Assembly (NCBI GenBank): GCA_910579925.1
Contig: CAJTVY010000088.1
Span: 1-5,899 of the forward strand
Source: an uncultured Dorea sp.
Lineage (GTDB): Bacteria > Bacillota > Clostridia > Lachnospirales > Lachnospiraceae
Length of the DNA stretch: 5,899 nt
Reading direction: 5' to 3'
Part shown: positions 1-5,899 of the stretch, in pieces
How the letters are laid out: each line of letters begins with the position of its first letter
How positions within the stretch are numbered: the first letter of the stretch is position 1
Notes under the pieces: generated by a model
What the model was told of the DNA's origin: nothing
What the model saw: the letters and a program-made list of their open reading frames with translations, nothing else
Databases searched by the model: none
Position numbers and translations under genes: made by a program

Positions 1-854
1 TTGCCGGATTCTACTACGTTCATGTAGTAGAATCCGGTGTTTATGAATGTAAGGCCAAAGGGATTTTCCGCAAAGAGAAGGTGAAGCCCCTGGTTGGAGA
101 CAATGTAGAGATCGAAGTTCTAAGTGAGGTGGAAAAGACAGGGAATCTGGTTCGGATTCTCCAAAGGAGAAACGAACTGGCGCGTCCTGCGGTTGCCAAT
201 ATCGACCAGGCTCTGGTGGTATTTGCCGTATCTCGTCCAGCGCCTCATTACAACCTCCTGGATCGTTTTCTCGTTATGATGGAACGAAAAGAGATTCCCG
301 CCGTATTGTGTTTTAATAAAGAGGATCTTGCAGAGAGGGGACAGATTGAAGAACTTAGGAATATTTATGGAGCATGCGGTTATCCGCTGGTATTTACGAG
401 CGCTCTGGAAGGAAAGAATCTGGATAACGTCATAGAGAGTTTAAATGGAAAGACCACAGCCATTGCCGGGCCGTCCGGTGTGGGAAAGTCCTCTCTGATC
501 AACAGGATTACGCCAGAAGCCAATATGGAGACAGGCTCTGTCAGCCGTAAGATTGAACGGGGGAAGCATACAACCAGGCATTCAGAGTTATTTCCGGTGA
601 ATGGAGACACCTATATCATGGATACACCTGGTTTTAGTTCGCTGTATGTCAATGATTTTGAGAAAGAAGATCTGAAAAAGTATTTTCCGGAATTTGCTGA
701 TTATGAAGGGACATGTCGTTTTCTTGGCTGCGATCACATGCATGAACCGGGATGTATGGTGAAGGAAGCGGTGGAGAGAGGCAGGATTCATCCTGTCCGG
801 TATCAGAACTATACAGAGATGTATGAAGAGCTGAAAAGCAGAAGGAGGTACTGA
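1..854 (+). CDS. rsgA: Ribosome small subunit-dependent GTPase RsgA (5' partial)
   Basis: Circularly permuted GTPase that checks and helps mature the 30S ribosomal subunit, in the cytoplasm. The reading frame is open from position 3; 283 residues are visible. The first GTG (81) is an internal valine codon, because the 26 codons before it encode the conserved OB-fold start (GFYYV, then YECKAKGIFRK). Against a usual length near 290-300, about 7-15 N-terminal residues are missing. Motifs in permuted order (visible-residue numbering): NKED (G4) at 105, TSA (G5), GPSGVGKSS (G1) at 156, GKHTTRH (G2 region) at 187, DTPGF (G3) at 207. The C-terminal zinc knuckle follows with C238, C243, H245 and C251. 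All expected motifs are intact. The stop is 2 bases before rpe, and the last codons (RRRY) carry the rpe ribosome binding site, so the two are probably co-translated. Identification is secure. Confidence 0.97.
   Translation, partial: AGFYYVHVVESGVYECKAKGIFRKEKVKPLVGDNVEIEVLSEVEKTGNLVRILQRRNELARPAVANIDQALVVFAVSRPAPHYNLLDRFLVMMERKEIPAVLCFNKEDLAERGQIEELRNIYGACGYPLVFTSALEGKNLDNVIESLNGKTTAIAGPSGVGKSSLINRITPEANMETGSVSRKIERGKHTTRHSELFPVNGDTYIMDTPGFSSLYVNDFEKEDLKKYFPEFADYEGTCRFLGCDHMHEPGCMVKEAVERGRIHPVRYQNYTEMYEELKSRRRY
4..37 (+). repeat. Perfect 14-bp inverted repeat inside the rsgA coding start
   Basis: Arms at 4-17 (CCGGATTCTACTAC) and 24-37 (GTAGTAGAATCCGG) are exact reverse complements around a 6-base loop. 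In RNA, G18-U23 inside and G3-U38 and U2-G39 outside could add wobble pairs. It lies within about the first 20 codons of rsgA, encoding GFYYV-H-VVESG. No T-tract follows, so it is not an intrinsic terminator. Both arms encode residues expected for RsgA, which argues against a simple fold-back assembly error, although it sits at the window edge. A role in rsgA translation is only inference. Confidence 0.85.
843..848 (+). promoter_or_regulatory. Ribosome binding site of rpe within the rsgA 3' end
   Basis: AGGAGG lies 8 bases before the rpe ATG, an ideal Shine-Dalgarno sequence. It is encoded inside the last codons of rsgA, four bases before that gene's TGA codon. This fixes the rpe start and suggests that ribosomes ending rsgA feed rpe. 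Confidence 0.9.
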
Positions 855-856
855 GC

Positions 857-1519
857 ATGAACTATATACTGGCGCCGTCAATACTGGCGGCGGATTTTAA
901 GTCGCTGGGCCAGGAGATGAAAAAGACCTGGGAGCAGGGCGCGGCATATCTCCATTTTGACGTGATGGACGGTATGTTTGTGCCGAGCATATCTTTTGGT
1001 ATGCCGGTGCTTGCATCAATAAAGGGGGCGACAGAGCAGGTGATGGACGTGCATCTGATGGTTCATGAGCCCATCCGGTATATCGAGGCATTCAAGAAAG
1101 CGGGGGCAGACCTTGTAACCGTTCATCTTGAGGCCTGTGAAGACGTACAGGCAGCCATTGATAAGATCCGCACCCTGGGACTAAAAGCCGGGCTTTCCAT
1201 CTGTCCGGAGACGAGCAGTGAATCGGTAAAACCTTTTTTGAACGATGTGGATATGATTCTGGTCATGAGCGTTCATCCGGGATTCGGGGGCCAGAAGTTT
1301 ATCCCGGAGTCTCTTGATAAGATCCGCAGGATCAGGGAGATGATCAGGGAGCGGGACCTCTGCGTGGATATTGAAGTGGACGGCGGCATCTATCTGTCCA
1401 ACGTTCGCGAGGTGCTTAATGCAGGAGCCAATGTGATTGTTGCGGGATCTGCTGTATTTGGAGGAGATTCGGGGAAGAACACGAGAGATTTTATGGAGAT
1501 ATTAAGAGAATATGAGTAA
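857..1519 (+). CDS. rpe: Ribulose-phosphate 3-epimerase
   Basis: Interconverts D-ribulose 5-phosphate and D-xylulose 5-phosphate in the non-oxidative pentose phosphate pathway (cytoplasm). The 220 residues match the usual family length and form one TIM barrel. Visible motifs: APSILAADF with S8; HFDVMDG with H33 and D35; DVHLMV with H66; VMSVHPGFGGQ at 136-146, phosphate-side loop; EVDGGI with D175; and the phosphate-binding GSAVF at 197-201. H33, D35, H66 and D175 correspond to the family's metal ligands, and the two aspartates are the acid/base pair. The loop usually read as NP.T or KP.T is CPET here (C116), at a position known to vary. Strong AGGAGG binding site 8 bases upstream. The stop overlaps the thiN start by 8 bases, consistent with translational coupling. 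Secure. Confidence 0.97.
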   Translation: MNYILAPSILAADFKSLGQEMKKTWEQGAAYLHFDVMDGMFVPSISFGMPVLASIKGATEQVMDVHLMVHEPIRYIEAFKKAGADLVTVHLEACEDVQAAIDKIRTLGLKAGLSICPETSSESVKPFLNDVDMILVMSVHPGFGGQKFIPESLDKIRRIREMIRERDLCVDIEVDGGIYLSNVREVLNAGANVIVAGSAVFGGDSGKNTRDFMEILREYE

Positions 1520-2177
1520 GAAAAGTATTATCATCAGCGGAGGAGAACTGGACGAAGAACTGACACTGTCTGTCTTGAAGGAGCAGGAGGAAAGATGTGT
1601 GATCGGAGTTGACCGAGGCGTGGAATTCCTGTACAATCATCAGATCATGCCGGATTATATTGTAGGTGATTTCGACAGTACCAGGGAGGAGATTCGGGAT
1701 TATTATAAAAACGAGACGAATGTTCCGGTGCGGGAATATAATCCTGTGAAGGATGCTTCTGACACAGAGATTGCGATCCGGCTTGCCATGACTCTTGGCA
1801 GCAGGAAGATACTTATTCTTGGAGCCACAGGCGGCAGGATCGACCATCTCTGGGCGAACGTGCAGAGCCTGATGATACCTTTTAAGGCTGGGATCGAGGC
1901 GAAGATTCTTGACCGCCAGAATCTGATTTCCATCATAGGAGGCGGGGAGACGCACATCCGAAGAAGCGAGGCGTTCGGCGCATATTTTTCTGTATTTCCC
2001 CTGGGGGAGGATATCTTCGGCTTTAATATCAGCGGTGCGAAATATCCCTTAAAGAATCATACGCTGACCCCATACAACAGCCTGTGCGTGAGCAATCAGA
2101 TCGCAGGGGATGCGAAGGAGGCTGTGATCAGTTTTCCATCTGGACAGGTGATTCTGATGGAGACTCGTGACAGATAA
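1512..2177 (+). CDS. thiN: Thiamine diphosphokinase (ThiN type)
   Basis: Transfers diphosphate from ATP to thiamine to make thiamine diphosphate, the cofactor of transketolase and pyruvate-handling enzymes. The 221 residues are typical for bacterial ThiN. Visible motifs: GVDRGVEFL at 32-40; PDYIVGDFDS at 47-56, with the acidic pair D53 and D55; KDASDTEIA at 80-88, with D81 and D84; and ILGATGGRIDHLWANV at 102-117, the most diagnostic segment. The C-terminal beta domain carries G.KYPLKNHTLT (175-186) and the VSN motif near 193-195 that contribute to the thiamine site. The ATG overlaps the last three codons of rpe, and only a weak purine-rich site (around 1494-1508) precedes it, so translation probably depends on ribosomes finishing rpe. 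No TPP riboswitch is visible in the window, so this looks like a salvage/housekeeping copy. Secure. Confidence 0.95.
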   Translation: MSKKSIIISGGELDEELTLSVLKEQEERCVIGVDRGVEFLYNHQIMPDYIVGDFDSTREEIRDYYKNETNVPVREYNPVKDASDTEIAIRLAMTLGSRKILILGATGGRIDHLWANVQSLMIPFKAGIEAKILDRQNLISIIGGGETHIRRSEAFGAYFSVFPLGEDIFGFNISGAKYPLKNHTLTPYNSLCVSNQIAGDAKEAVISFPSGQVILMETRDR

Positions 2178-2193
2178 AATGAGTATAATATTT

Positions 2194-2198
2194 AGGAG
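2194..2198 (+). promoter_or_regulatory. Ribosome binding site of ychF, unusually far from its start
   Basis: AGGAG ends 12 bases before the ychF ATG at 2211, longer than the usual 5-9. An out-of-frame ATG at 2203 sits only 4 bases after it and opens a three-codon frame (ATG GAA GAA TGA) whose stop overlaps the ychF ATG. The ychF start itself is firm, since MKLGIVGLPNVGKS is the family N-terminus. Confidence 0.65.
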
Positions 2199-2210
2199 TG
2201 TAATGGAAGA

Positions 2211-3311
2211 ATGAAATTAGGAATCGTGGGATTACCCAATGTAGGAAAGAGTACGCTGTTCAATTCACTGACCAAGGCAGGAGCAGAGTCGGCGAATTAC
2301 CCTTTTTGTACCATTGACCCCAATGTGGGGGTTGTTACTGTGCCCGATGAGAGACTGAATGTGCTTGGCGAGATGTATCATACGAAGAAGATCATACCGG
2401 CGGCCATTGAGTTCGTAGATATTGCCGGACTGGTGAAAGGAGCTTCTAAGGGAGAGGGGCTTGGCAACCAGTTTCTGGCCAATATCCGGGAGGTGGATGC
2501 CATTGTCCATGTTGTCAGATGTTTCGAGGACGGTAACATTGTCCATGTGGATGGAAGTATCAATCCACTGAGGGATATCGAGACGATCAATCTGGAGCTG
2601 ATCTTTTCCGATCTGGAGATATTAGAGCGGAGGATATCAAAGACGGCGAAGGTGGCAAGAAATGATAAAACGTCGGCAAAGGAACTGGCGTTGTTAGAGA
2701 AGATTAAGACACATCTGGAAGAGGGAAAGCTTGCCAAGACATTCGCCGGGGCGGAAGACGAAGAGGAAGAAGCATGGCTTTCGGGCTATAATCTGCTGAC
2801 GTATAAGCCGGTAATCTACGCAGCCAATGTAGCGGAGGATGACCTGGCGGATGACGGAGCAAGGAACGCAGGCGTACAGGCAGTGCGTGAGTATGCTAGG
2901 AAAGAGCAGAGCGAGGTTTTTGTTGTCTGCGCTCAGATAGAACAGGAGATTGCAGAACTTGAGGATGATGAAAAGAAGATGTTTCTGGAGGATCTTGGAT
3001 TATCCGAGTCAGGGCTTGAGAAGCTGATTAAGGCAAGCTACCGTCTGCTTGGGCTGATCAGCTATCTGACGGCAGGAGAGCCGGAGGTGCGTGCATGGAC
3101 CATCACCGAAGGAACAAAGGCGCCCCAGGCGGCAGGAAAGATTCACTCGGATTTTGAACGGGGATTCATCCGTGCGGAAGTGGTATCCTACGATGACCTG
3201 ATGGCATGTCAAAGCCACACGGCAGCGAAAGAGAAAGGGCTTGTGAGACTGGAAGGTAAGGACTATGTGGTAAAGGACGGGGACATTATGCTGTTCCGGT
3301 TTAACGTATAG
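2211..3311 (+). CDS. ychF: Redox-regulated/translation-associated ATPase YchF (Obg family)
   Basis: Universally conserved P-loop NTPase of the Obg family that hydrolyses ATP rather than GTP and associates with ribosomes; in E. coli it is linked to the oxidative stress response. The 366 residues match the family's 363-367. Visible domains: G domain with GLPNVGKST (P-loop, 7-15), NYPFCTIDPN (switch I, 29-38) and DIAGLVKGASKGEGLGNQFL (70-89). L74 replaces the catalytic polar residue, as is normal in the HAS-NTPase group. An inserted helical coiled-coil region lies around residues 130-200. NVAE at 206-209 replaces the NKxD guanine-specificity motif, the hallmark of ATP preference. The C-terminal TGS domain spans about 283-366, with APQAAGKIHSDFERGFIRAE. 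It lies 33 bases after thiN and 18 before lgt, probably in the same operon. Secure. Confidence 0.98.
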   Translation: MKLGIVGLPNVGKSTLFNSLTKAGAESANYPFCTIDPNVGVVTVPDERLNVLGEMYHTKKIIPAAIEFVDIAGLVKGASKGEGLGNQFLANIREVDAIVHVVRCFEDGNIVHVDGSINPLRDIETINLELIFSDLEILERRISKTAKVARNDKTSAKELALLEKIKTHLEEGKLAKTFAGAEDEEEEAWLSGYNLLTYKPVIYAANVAEDDLADDGARNAGVQAVREYARKEQSEVFVVCAQIEQEIAELEDDEKKMFLEDLGLSESGLEKLIKASYRLLGLISYLTAGEPEVRAWTITEGTKAPQAAGKIHSDFERGFIRAEVVSYDDLMACQSHTAAKEKGLVRLEGKDYVVKDGDIMLFRFNV

Positions 3312-3329
3312 AGAGGAAGGCGCAGAACC

Positions 3330-4190
3330 ATGCACAGAACCATAGATTTTCCCAATATCGGAATTCACCTGAAGTCAGTAGGCGACCACATTACGATATT
3401 TGGGTTTGAAATTGCCTATTACGGCATAATTATCGGAATCGGTATCCTGGTGGGAATTCTGATTGCGGCGCTGGAGGCGAAACGTACGAAGCAGGACCCG
3501 GAAGATTACTACGATATGGCAATTTATGCGGTGATCTTCGCGATCATTGGAGCCCGAATTTATTATGTGATCTTTTCGTGGGATATGTATAAAGATCATC
3601 TTCTGAGTATCTTTAACATCCGTCAGGGCGGACTCGCAATCTACGGAGGAGTCATTGCGGCAGTAATCACAGTGTTTGTATTTGCCCATGTCAAGCGACT
3701 GTCAGCGCCTCTTCTTCTGGATACCGCAGTGCCCGGACTGGTGGCGGGTCAGATGATCGGGCGATGGGGCAATTTCTTCAACCGGGAGGCATTTGGGGAG
3801 TACACGGACTGGCTTCTTGCCATGCGTCTTCCTGTGGATGCGGTTCGGGGATCAGATATAACGGAACTTATGAGGGAACACATGGAGACGGTAGACGAGG
3901 TGTCTTATATTCAGGTACATCCTACGTTTCTTTATGAGTCCCTGTGGTGCCTGCTGATCCTGGTCCTGCTGATTGTGTACCGCAGGTATAAAAGATTCAA
4001 CGGTGAGATCTTCCTGGTCTACCTTGCGGGATATGGTTTCGGGAGGTTCTGGATTGAAAGGCTTCGAACAGACCAGCTGCTGCTTCCGGGAACCGGGTTT
4101 CCGGTATCCCAGCTTCTTGCAGGCGTGCTGGTTGTGGCATCCACATTGCTGATCGTATATAAAAGGAAAAAGGACAGATATTTTGATTAA
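3330..4190 (+). CDS. lgt: Phosphatidylglycerol-prolipoprotein diacylglyceryl transferase
   Basis: Integral membrane enzyme that moves the diacylglyceryl group from phosphatidylglycerol to the lipobox cysteine of prolipoproteins, the first step of lipoprotein maturation. The 286 residues fit the family. Hydrophobic segments are visible at about 27-46, 63-82, 100-118, 123-143, 205-222, 226-241 and 258-278. Signature motif G144-RWGNFFNREAFG-156 contains the conserved R, N and E residues. HPTFLYES (197-204) and GRFWIERLRTD (238-248, corresponding to the E. coli R239 region) are also present. The loop that carries essential H103 in E. coli (HGG) reads GGLAIYGG here, with Y105 in its place, an apparent Gram-positive variant. 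GAGGAAGG ends 9 bases before the ATG. The gene is the last before a large terminator. Its co-location with ychF is probably housekeeping packing rather than a functional link. Secure. Confidence 0.96.
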   Translation: MHRTIDFPNIGIHLKSVGDHITIFGFEIAYYGIIIGIGILVGILIAALEAKRTKQDPEDYYDMAIYAVIFAIIGARIYYVIFSWDMYKDHLLSIFNIRQGGLAIYGGVIAAVITVFVFAHVKRLSAPLLLDTAVPGLVAGQMIGRWGNFFNREAFGEYTDWLLAMRLPVDAVRGSDITELMREHMETVDEVSYIQVHPTFLYESLWCLLILVLLIVYRRYKRFNGEIFLVYLAGYGFGRFWIERLRTDQLLLPGTGFPVSQLLAGVLVVASTLLIVYKRKKDRYFD

Positions 4191-4265
4191 ATGAGAGGAG
4201 TGTGCAGATACGGGCGTTGATTGCGGGAAGGGAACCGCCGCCCGTATCTGCACACTCTTTCATTT
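4189..4265 (+). terminator. Very long stem-loop terminator after lgt
   Basis: Arms 4199-4216 and 4239-4256 are perfect 18-base reverse complements (AGTGTGCAGATACGGGCG on the left), extended by G4198-C4257. Beyond a small internal loop, AAATGA (4189-4194) pairs with TCATTT (4260-4265), beginning inside the lgt stop codon. The 22-base loop could form an inner GCGG/CCGC helix (4223-4226 with 4235-4238). The U-rich tail (CTTTCATTT) is imperfect, but the position directly after lgt and before a new promoter supports Rho-independent termination of the rsgA-lgt unit. The symmetric flanks leave bidirectional action possible. Confidence 0.82.
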
Positions 4266-4282
4266 GAAGGAGAGCCTTGCGA

Positions 4283-4322
4283 ATGGGTTTATCATGGTAA
4301 ATACTGCTAAATATAAAACCAT
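4283..4322. repeat. Imperfect inverted repeat upstream of the kinase promoter
   Basis: ATGGGTTTAT (4283-4292) and ATAAAACCAT (4313-4322) are reverse complements at 9 of 10 positions, with a 20-base spacer. The right arm ends 3 bases before the -35 element. An adjoining short palindrome, TATC-TG-GATA (4322-4331), covers the -35. The location suits a regulator binding site, but AT-rich repeats of this size can occur by chance and no known operator is recognised. Confidence 0.35.
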
Positions 4323-4325
4323 ATC

Positions 4326-4354
4326 TGGATAAAAAGCAGACACTTTGCTATAAT
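4326..4354 (+). promoter_or_regulatory. Sigma-A-type promoter with extended -10 for the histidine kinase gene
   Basis: The -35 is TGGATA (4326-4331, 4 of 6 to consensus), followed by a 17-base spacer and a perfect TATAAT at 4349-4354. TGC directly before the -10 makes a full extended -10 (TGnTATAAT). Transcription is expected to begin near 4361, giving a leader of about 38 bases before the ATG at 4399. It lies between the lgt terminator and the kinase gene, where a promoter is needed. Confidence 0.75.
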
Positions 4355-4384
4355 GAAAATAACTTTTGACACAGATGCAACAGC

Positions 4385-4388
4385 GGAG
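4385..4388 (+). promoter_or_regulatory. Ribosome binding site deciding the kinase start
   Basis: GGAG lies 10 bases before the ATG at 4399. An in-frame ATG at 4375 (eight codons upstream) has no purine-rich site before it and would sit only about 14 bases from the predicted transcript start, so 4399 is preferred. The site is modest, which leaves some doubt. Confidence 0.55.
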
Positions 4389-4398
4389 CGTAATCAGT

Positions 4399-5899
4399 AT
4401 GGAAATCAAAGAAAAGAAACAGGGAATGGCATTCCCATATCTGAAAGCAATATGGAATTACAGGTCGTCGCATATGTGGTGTTCTTTTGCACTGGCAATC
4501 CTGCTTTCCATGCTTCTGCTATTTTTTATTACCATGTGGTATATGAAGGACCGGTATTATACGAGTCTGATAGAGACAACCTACTCTACAGAGCGGGCCT
4601 TGCTGGAGTCCGTGGACAAAAATATAGAAAACCAGATGGAGACATACGTGAATTATGGTTCGGGAATCTCTGTTGATCTGGAGGTAGGCCAGATGATGGA
4701 GAGCATTGAAGACGGGGGAATCACTGCGTCCGAGAGGAAAAGTATGAAAGATACCCTAAAAAGGACGATTAAGGTTTCGAATTCAATTACTGGGATTGCG
4801 TTGGCTTCCGAATACGGGGTGCTGTTCCAGTATGACAGGCTGGAGATGAACATAGCAGGAGCCAGGGATGTCTGGGATGCGGAGAGTGAGGAGGTGATCC
4901 GGGATACATTTTCAAAAGTCAGGGAGATGGCTGCCGGTCACGCCGTTCCCCGTTATGAGATCATTACACAGCCGCTGGTCCATCCGAATGACAACGGCAA
5001 GGGGCTGATTCACATCGCATTTCCTCTGAAAAGTAATAACAGTTATGCAAAAATGCGCTATATTCTGGTGCTTACCTTTGACAGTCAGCCTATGAATGCG
5101 CTTCTTCGGCAGCTGAATCAGAACCAGGAAGAATACATACAGGCTTACATTGAAGATGAACAGGGAAAGATTCTACTGCATACAGGCGGCAGTGGCCATC
5201 TGGGTGAGAGATCGGATATCTATGAAGAAGACAGCCAGATGATGGATCTGAACGTGGATATAGGGGCTTATGGCTGGACGCTGCATGCGGTGATTAATGA
5301 GAATACTCTGGAAGAGAAGGTAAACAAGATGTATGACGAGATGGTGCTGATCTTCCTGGCCGCGATTGTACTGATTATGTTTTTGCTGTTTCTGGTTACG
5401 AATCGGATTCTAAAGCCGGTTAAGATTATCAGCAGTTCGATTTCCCGTGTAAAAGACGGCGATACAAGAGAGCAGCTCAGTATTGAGGGAACCAATGAGA
5501 TCTGGCAGCTTGCACAGGAGTATAATGAGATGGTACAGGCCATCAGAAAGGCCAGCCAGGAGGTAGAGGAAGAGCATTGCCGGGTGATCGAGTCCATGAA
5601 GATGCAGCAGCTGGCAGAACGGGAGGCGTTAGAGTCGCAGATCAACGCACATTTTATCTGTAATACGCTGAATGTGATCAACTATGAAGCCATTGACAGT
5701 GGGAATTACAAAGTTTCTCTTCTGTTGAAAAAGCTGTCGAACATCCTGCGGTATACCTTTGACCAGAAACACCAGAATGTTTACATGTTCCAGGAAATCT
5801 CCTGGATTGAACAGTATCTGTTTCTGCAGAAAGAAAGGATGGAAGGACTGTTTGATTATCGGATTGAGTTCGATTCGGACTATGACAACTGGCCATGCC
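4399..5899 (+). CDS. YesM/LytS-type membrane sensor histidine kinase (3' partial)
   Basis: The frame is open from the ATG at 4399 to the window end, 500 complete codons plus one base. The product is a two-component sensor kinase that would phosphorylate a response regulator, in this class usually an AraC-type YesN protein. Visible order: short basic cytoplasmic N-terminus; membrane segment 1 at about 27-48; extracellular sensor region about 50-313, possibly Cache-like (YIQAYIEDEQGKILLHT and GWTLHAVINENTL resemble Cache strands); membrane segment 2 at 315-333; HAMP about 335-386, starting NRILKPVKII; a charged coiled coil about 388-415; then the His_kinase domain with phosphoacceptor H418 in INAHFICNTLN. 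The usual motif is INPHFLYNTL, so P, L and Y are replaced by A417, I420 and C421. The downstream YTF...SWIEQYLFLQKER block is typical of the family. The window ends before the N-box (VENA) and the glycine-rich ATP lid. The signal sensed is unknown; relatives often control sugar-uptake genes. Confidence 0.92.
   Translation, partial: MEIKEKKQGMAFPYLKAIWNYRSSHMWCSFALAILLSMLLLFFITMWYMKDRYYTSLIETTYSTERALLESVDKNIENQMETYVNYGSGISVDLEVGQMMESIEDGGITASERKSMKDTLKRTIKVSNSITGIALASEYGVLFQYDRLEMNIAGARDVWDAESEEVIRDTFSKVREMAAGHAVPRYEIITQPLVHPNDNGKGLIHIAFPLKSNNSYAKMRYILVLTFDSQPMNALLRQLNQNQEEYIQAYIEDEQGKILLHTGGSGHLGERSDIYEEDSQMMDLNVDIGAYGWTLHAVINENTLEEKVNKMYDEMVLIFLAAIVLIMFLLFLVTNRILKPVKIISSSISRVKDGDTREQLSIEGTNEIWQLAQEYNEMVQAIRKASQEVEEEHCRVIESMKMQQLAEREALESQINAHFICNTLNVINYEAIDSGNYKVSLLLKKLSNILRYTFDQKHQNVYMFQEISWIEQYLFLQKERMEGLFDYRIEFDSDYDNWPC

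Noticed and set aside
81..83. GTG at 81 as the true rsgA start.
   Set aside because: The frame continues upstream to the window edge and encodes the conserved RsgA OB-fold N-terminus, so this GTG is an internal valine codon.
1480..1520. A TPP riboswitch controlling thiN.
   Set aside because: There is no intergenic space before thiN, and I found no paired conserved TPP-box sequences here or elsewhere in the window.
2184..2189. Perfect TATAAT between thiN and ychF as a ychF promoter.
   Set aside because: No -35 lies at 16-18 bases (AGACTC at 2161-2166), TG is one base out of place for an extended -10, and a transcript starting near 2196 would cut into the ychF ribosome binding site.
3852..4263. 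Minus-strand frames of 88 and 133 codons across the lgt 3' end and terminator.
   Set aside because: They are antisense to the well-supported lgt, lack ribosome binding sites and recognisable domains, and run into the terminator hairpin.
4366..4394. Second promoter: perfect TTGACA (4366-4371), 17-base spacer, CGTAAT (4389-4394).
   Set aside because: The -10 matches only 4 of 6, and transcription would start at about the kinase ATG, leaving no ribosome binding site. The upstream extended -10 promoter explains the gene better.
4353..4676. A 107-codon plus-strand frame starting at the ATG inside the predicted -10 region.
   Set aside because: It overlaps the histidine kinase in another frame, has no ribosome binding site, begins before the predicted transcript start, and its product has no recognisable domain. 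The kinase frame continues for 500 codons with clear family motifs.
5268..5896. Minus-strand frames of 137 and 72 codons opposite the kinase.
   Set aside because: They are low-complexity antisense shadows of the TM2-HAMP and His_kinase coding region, with no independent support.

Overview
The window reads as a conserved chromosomal housekeeping cluster from a low-to-mid GC Firmicute. The gene content, protein sequences and strong AGGAGG-type ribosome binding sites point to a clostridial lineage, most likely Lachnospiraceae-like. That placement is inferred from protein style, not from a search.

Layout: every gene is on the plus strand. Positions 1-3311 carry four tightly packed genes: rsgA (5' end cut by the window), rpe, thiN and ychF. 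lgt follows after 18 bases (3330-4190). The spacing and overlaps (rsgA/rpe 2 bases apart, rpe/thiN overlapping by 8, thiN/ychF 33 apart, ychF/lgt 18 apart) suggest one transcription unit. Its functions are ribosome small-subunit maturation (RsgA), the pentose phosphate pathway (Rpe), thiamine diphosphate synthesis (ThiN), a translation-associated ATPase (YchF) and lipoprotein lipidation (Lgt). RsgA-Rpe-ThiN is a familiar clostridial order, often found downstream of the PrpC/PrkC phosphatase-kinase pair. Rpe and ThiN are loosely linked in metabolism, because transketolase, which uses pentose phosphates, needs thiamine diphosphate.

lgt is closed by a large hairpin with an 18-base perfect stem (core 4198-4257), read as the operon terminator. 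A new unit follows: a good extended -10 promoter (4326-4354) and a gene starting at 4399 that stays open to the window end. It encodes a membrane sensor histidine kinase of the YesM/LytS type (His_kinase family), with two membrane segments, an extracellular sensor region, HAMP and the phosphoacceptor H-box. Its ATP-binding domain lies beyond the window.

I see no mobile element, CRISPR array, RNA gene or evident new defence system. The main points for a second look are a perfect 14-bp inverted repeat inside the start of rsgA, the unusual H-box of the kinase (INAHFICNTL instead of the usual INPHFLYNTL), the very long terminator stem, and an imperfect palindrome just upstream of the kinase promoter.
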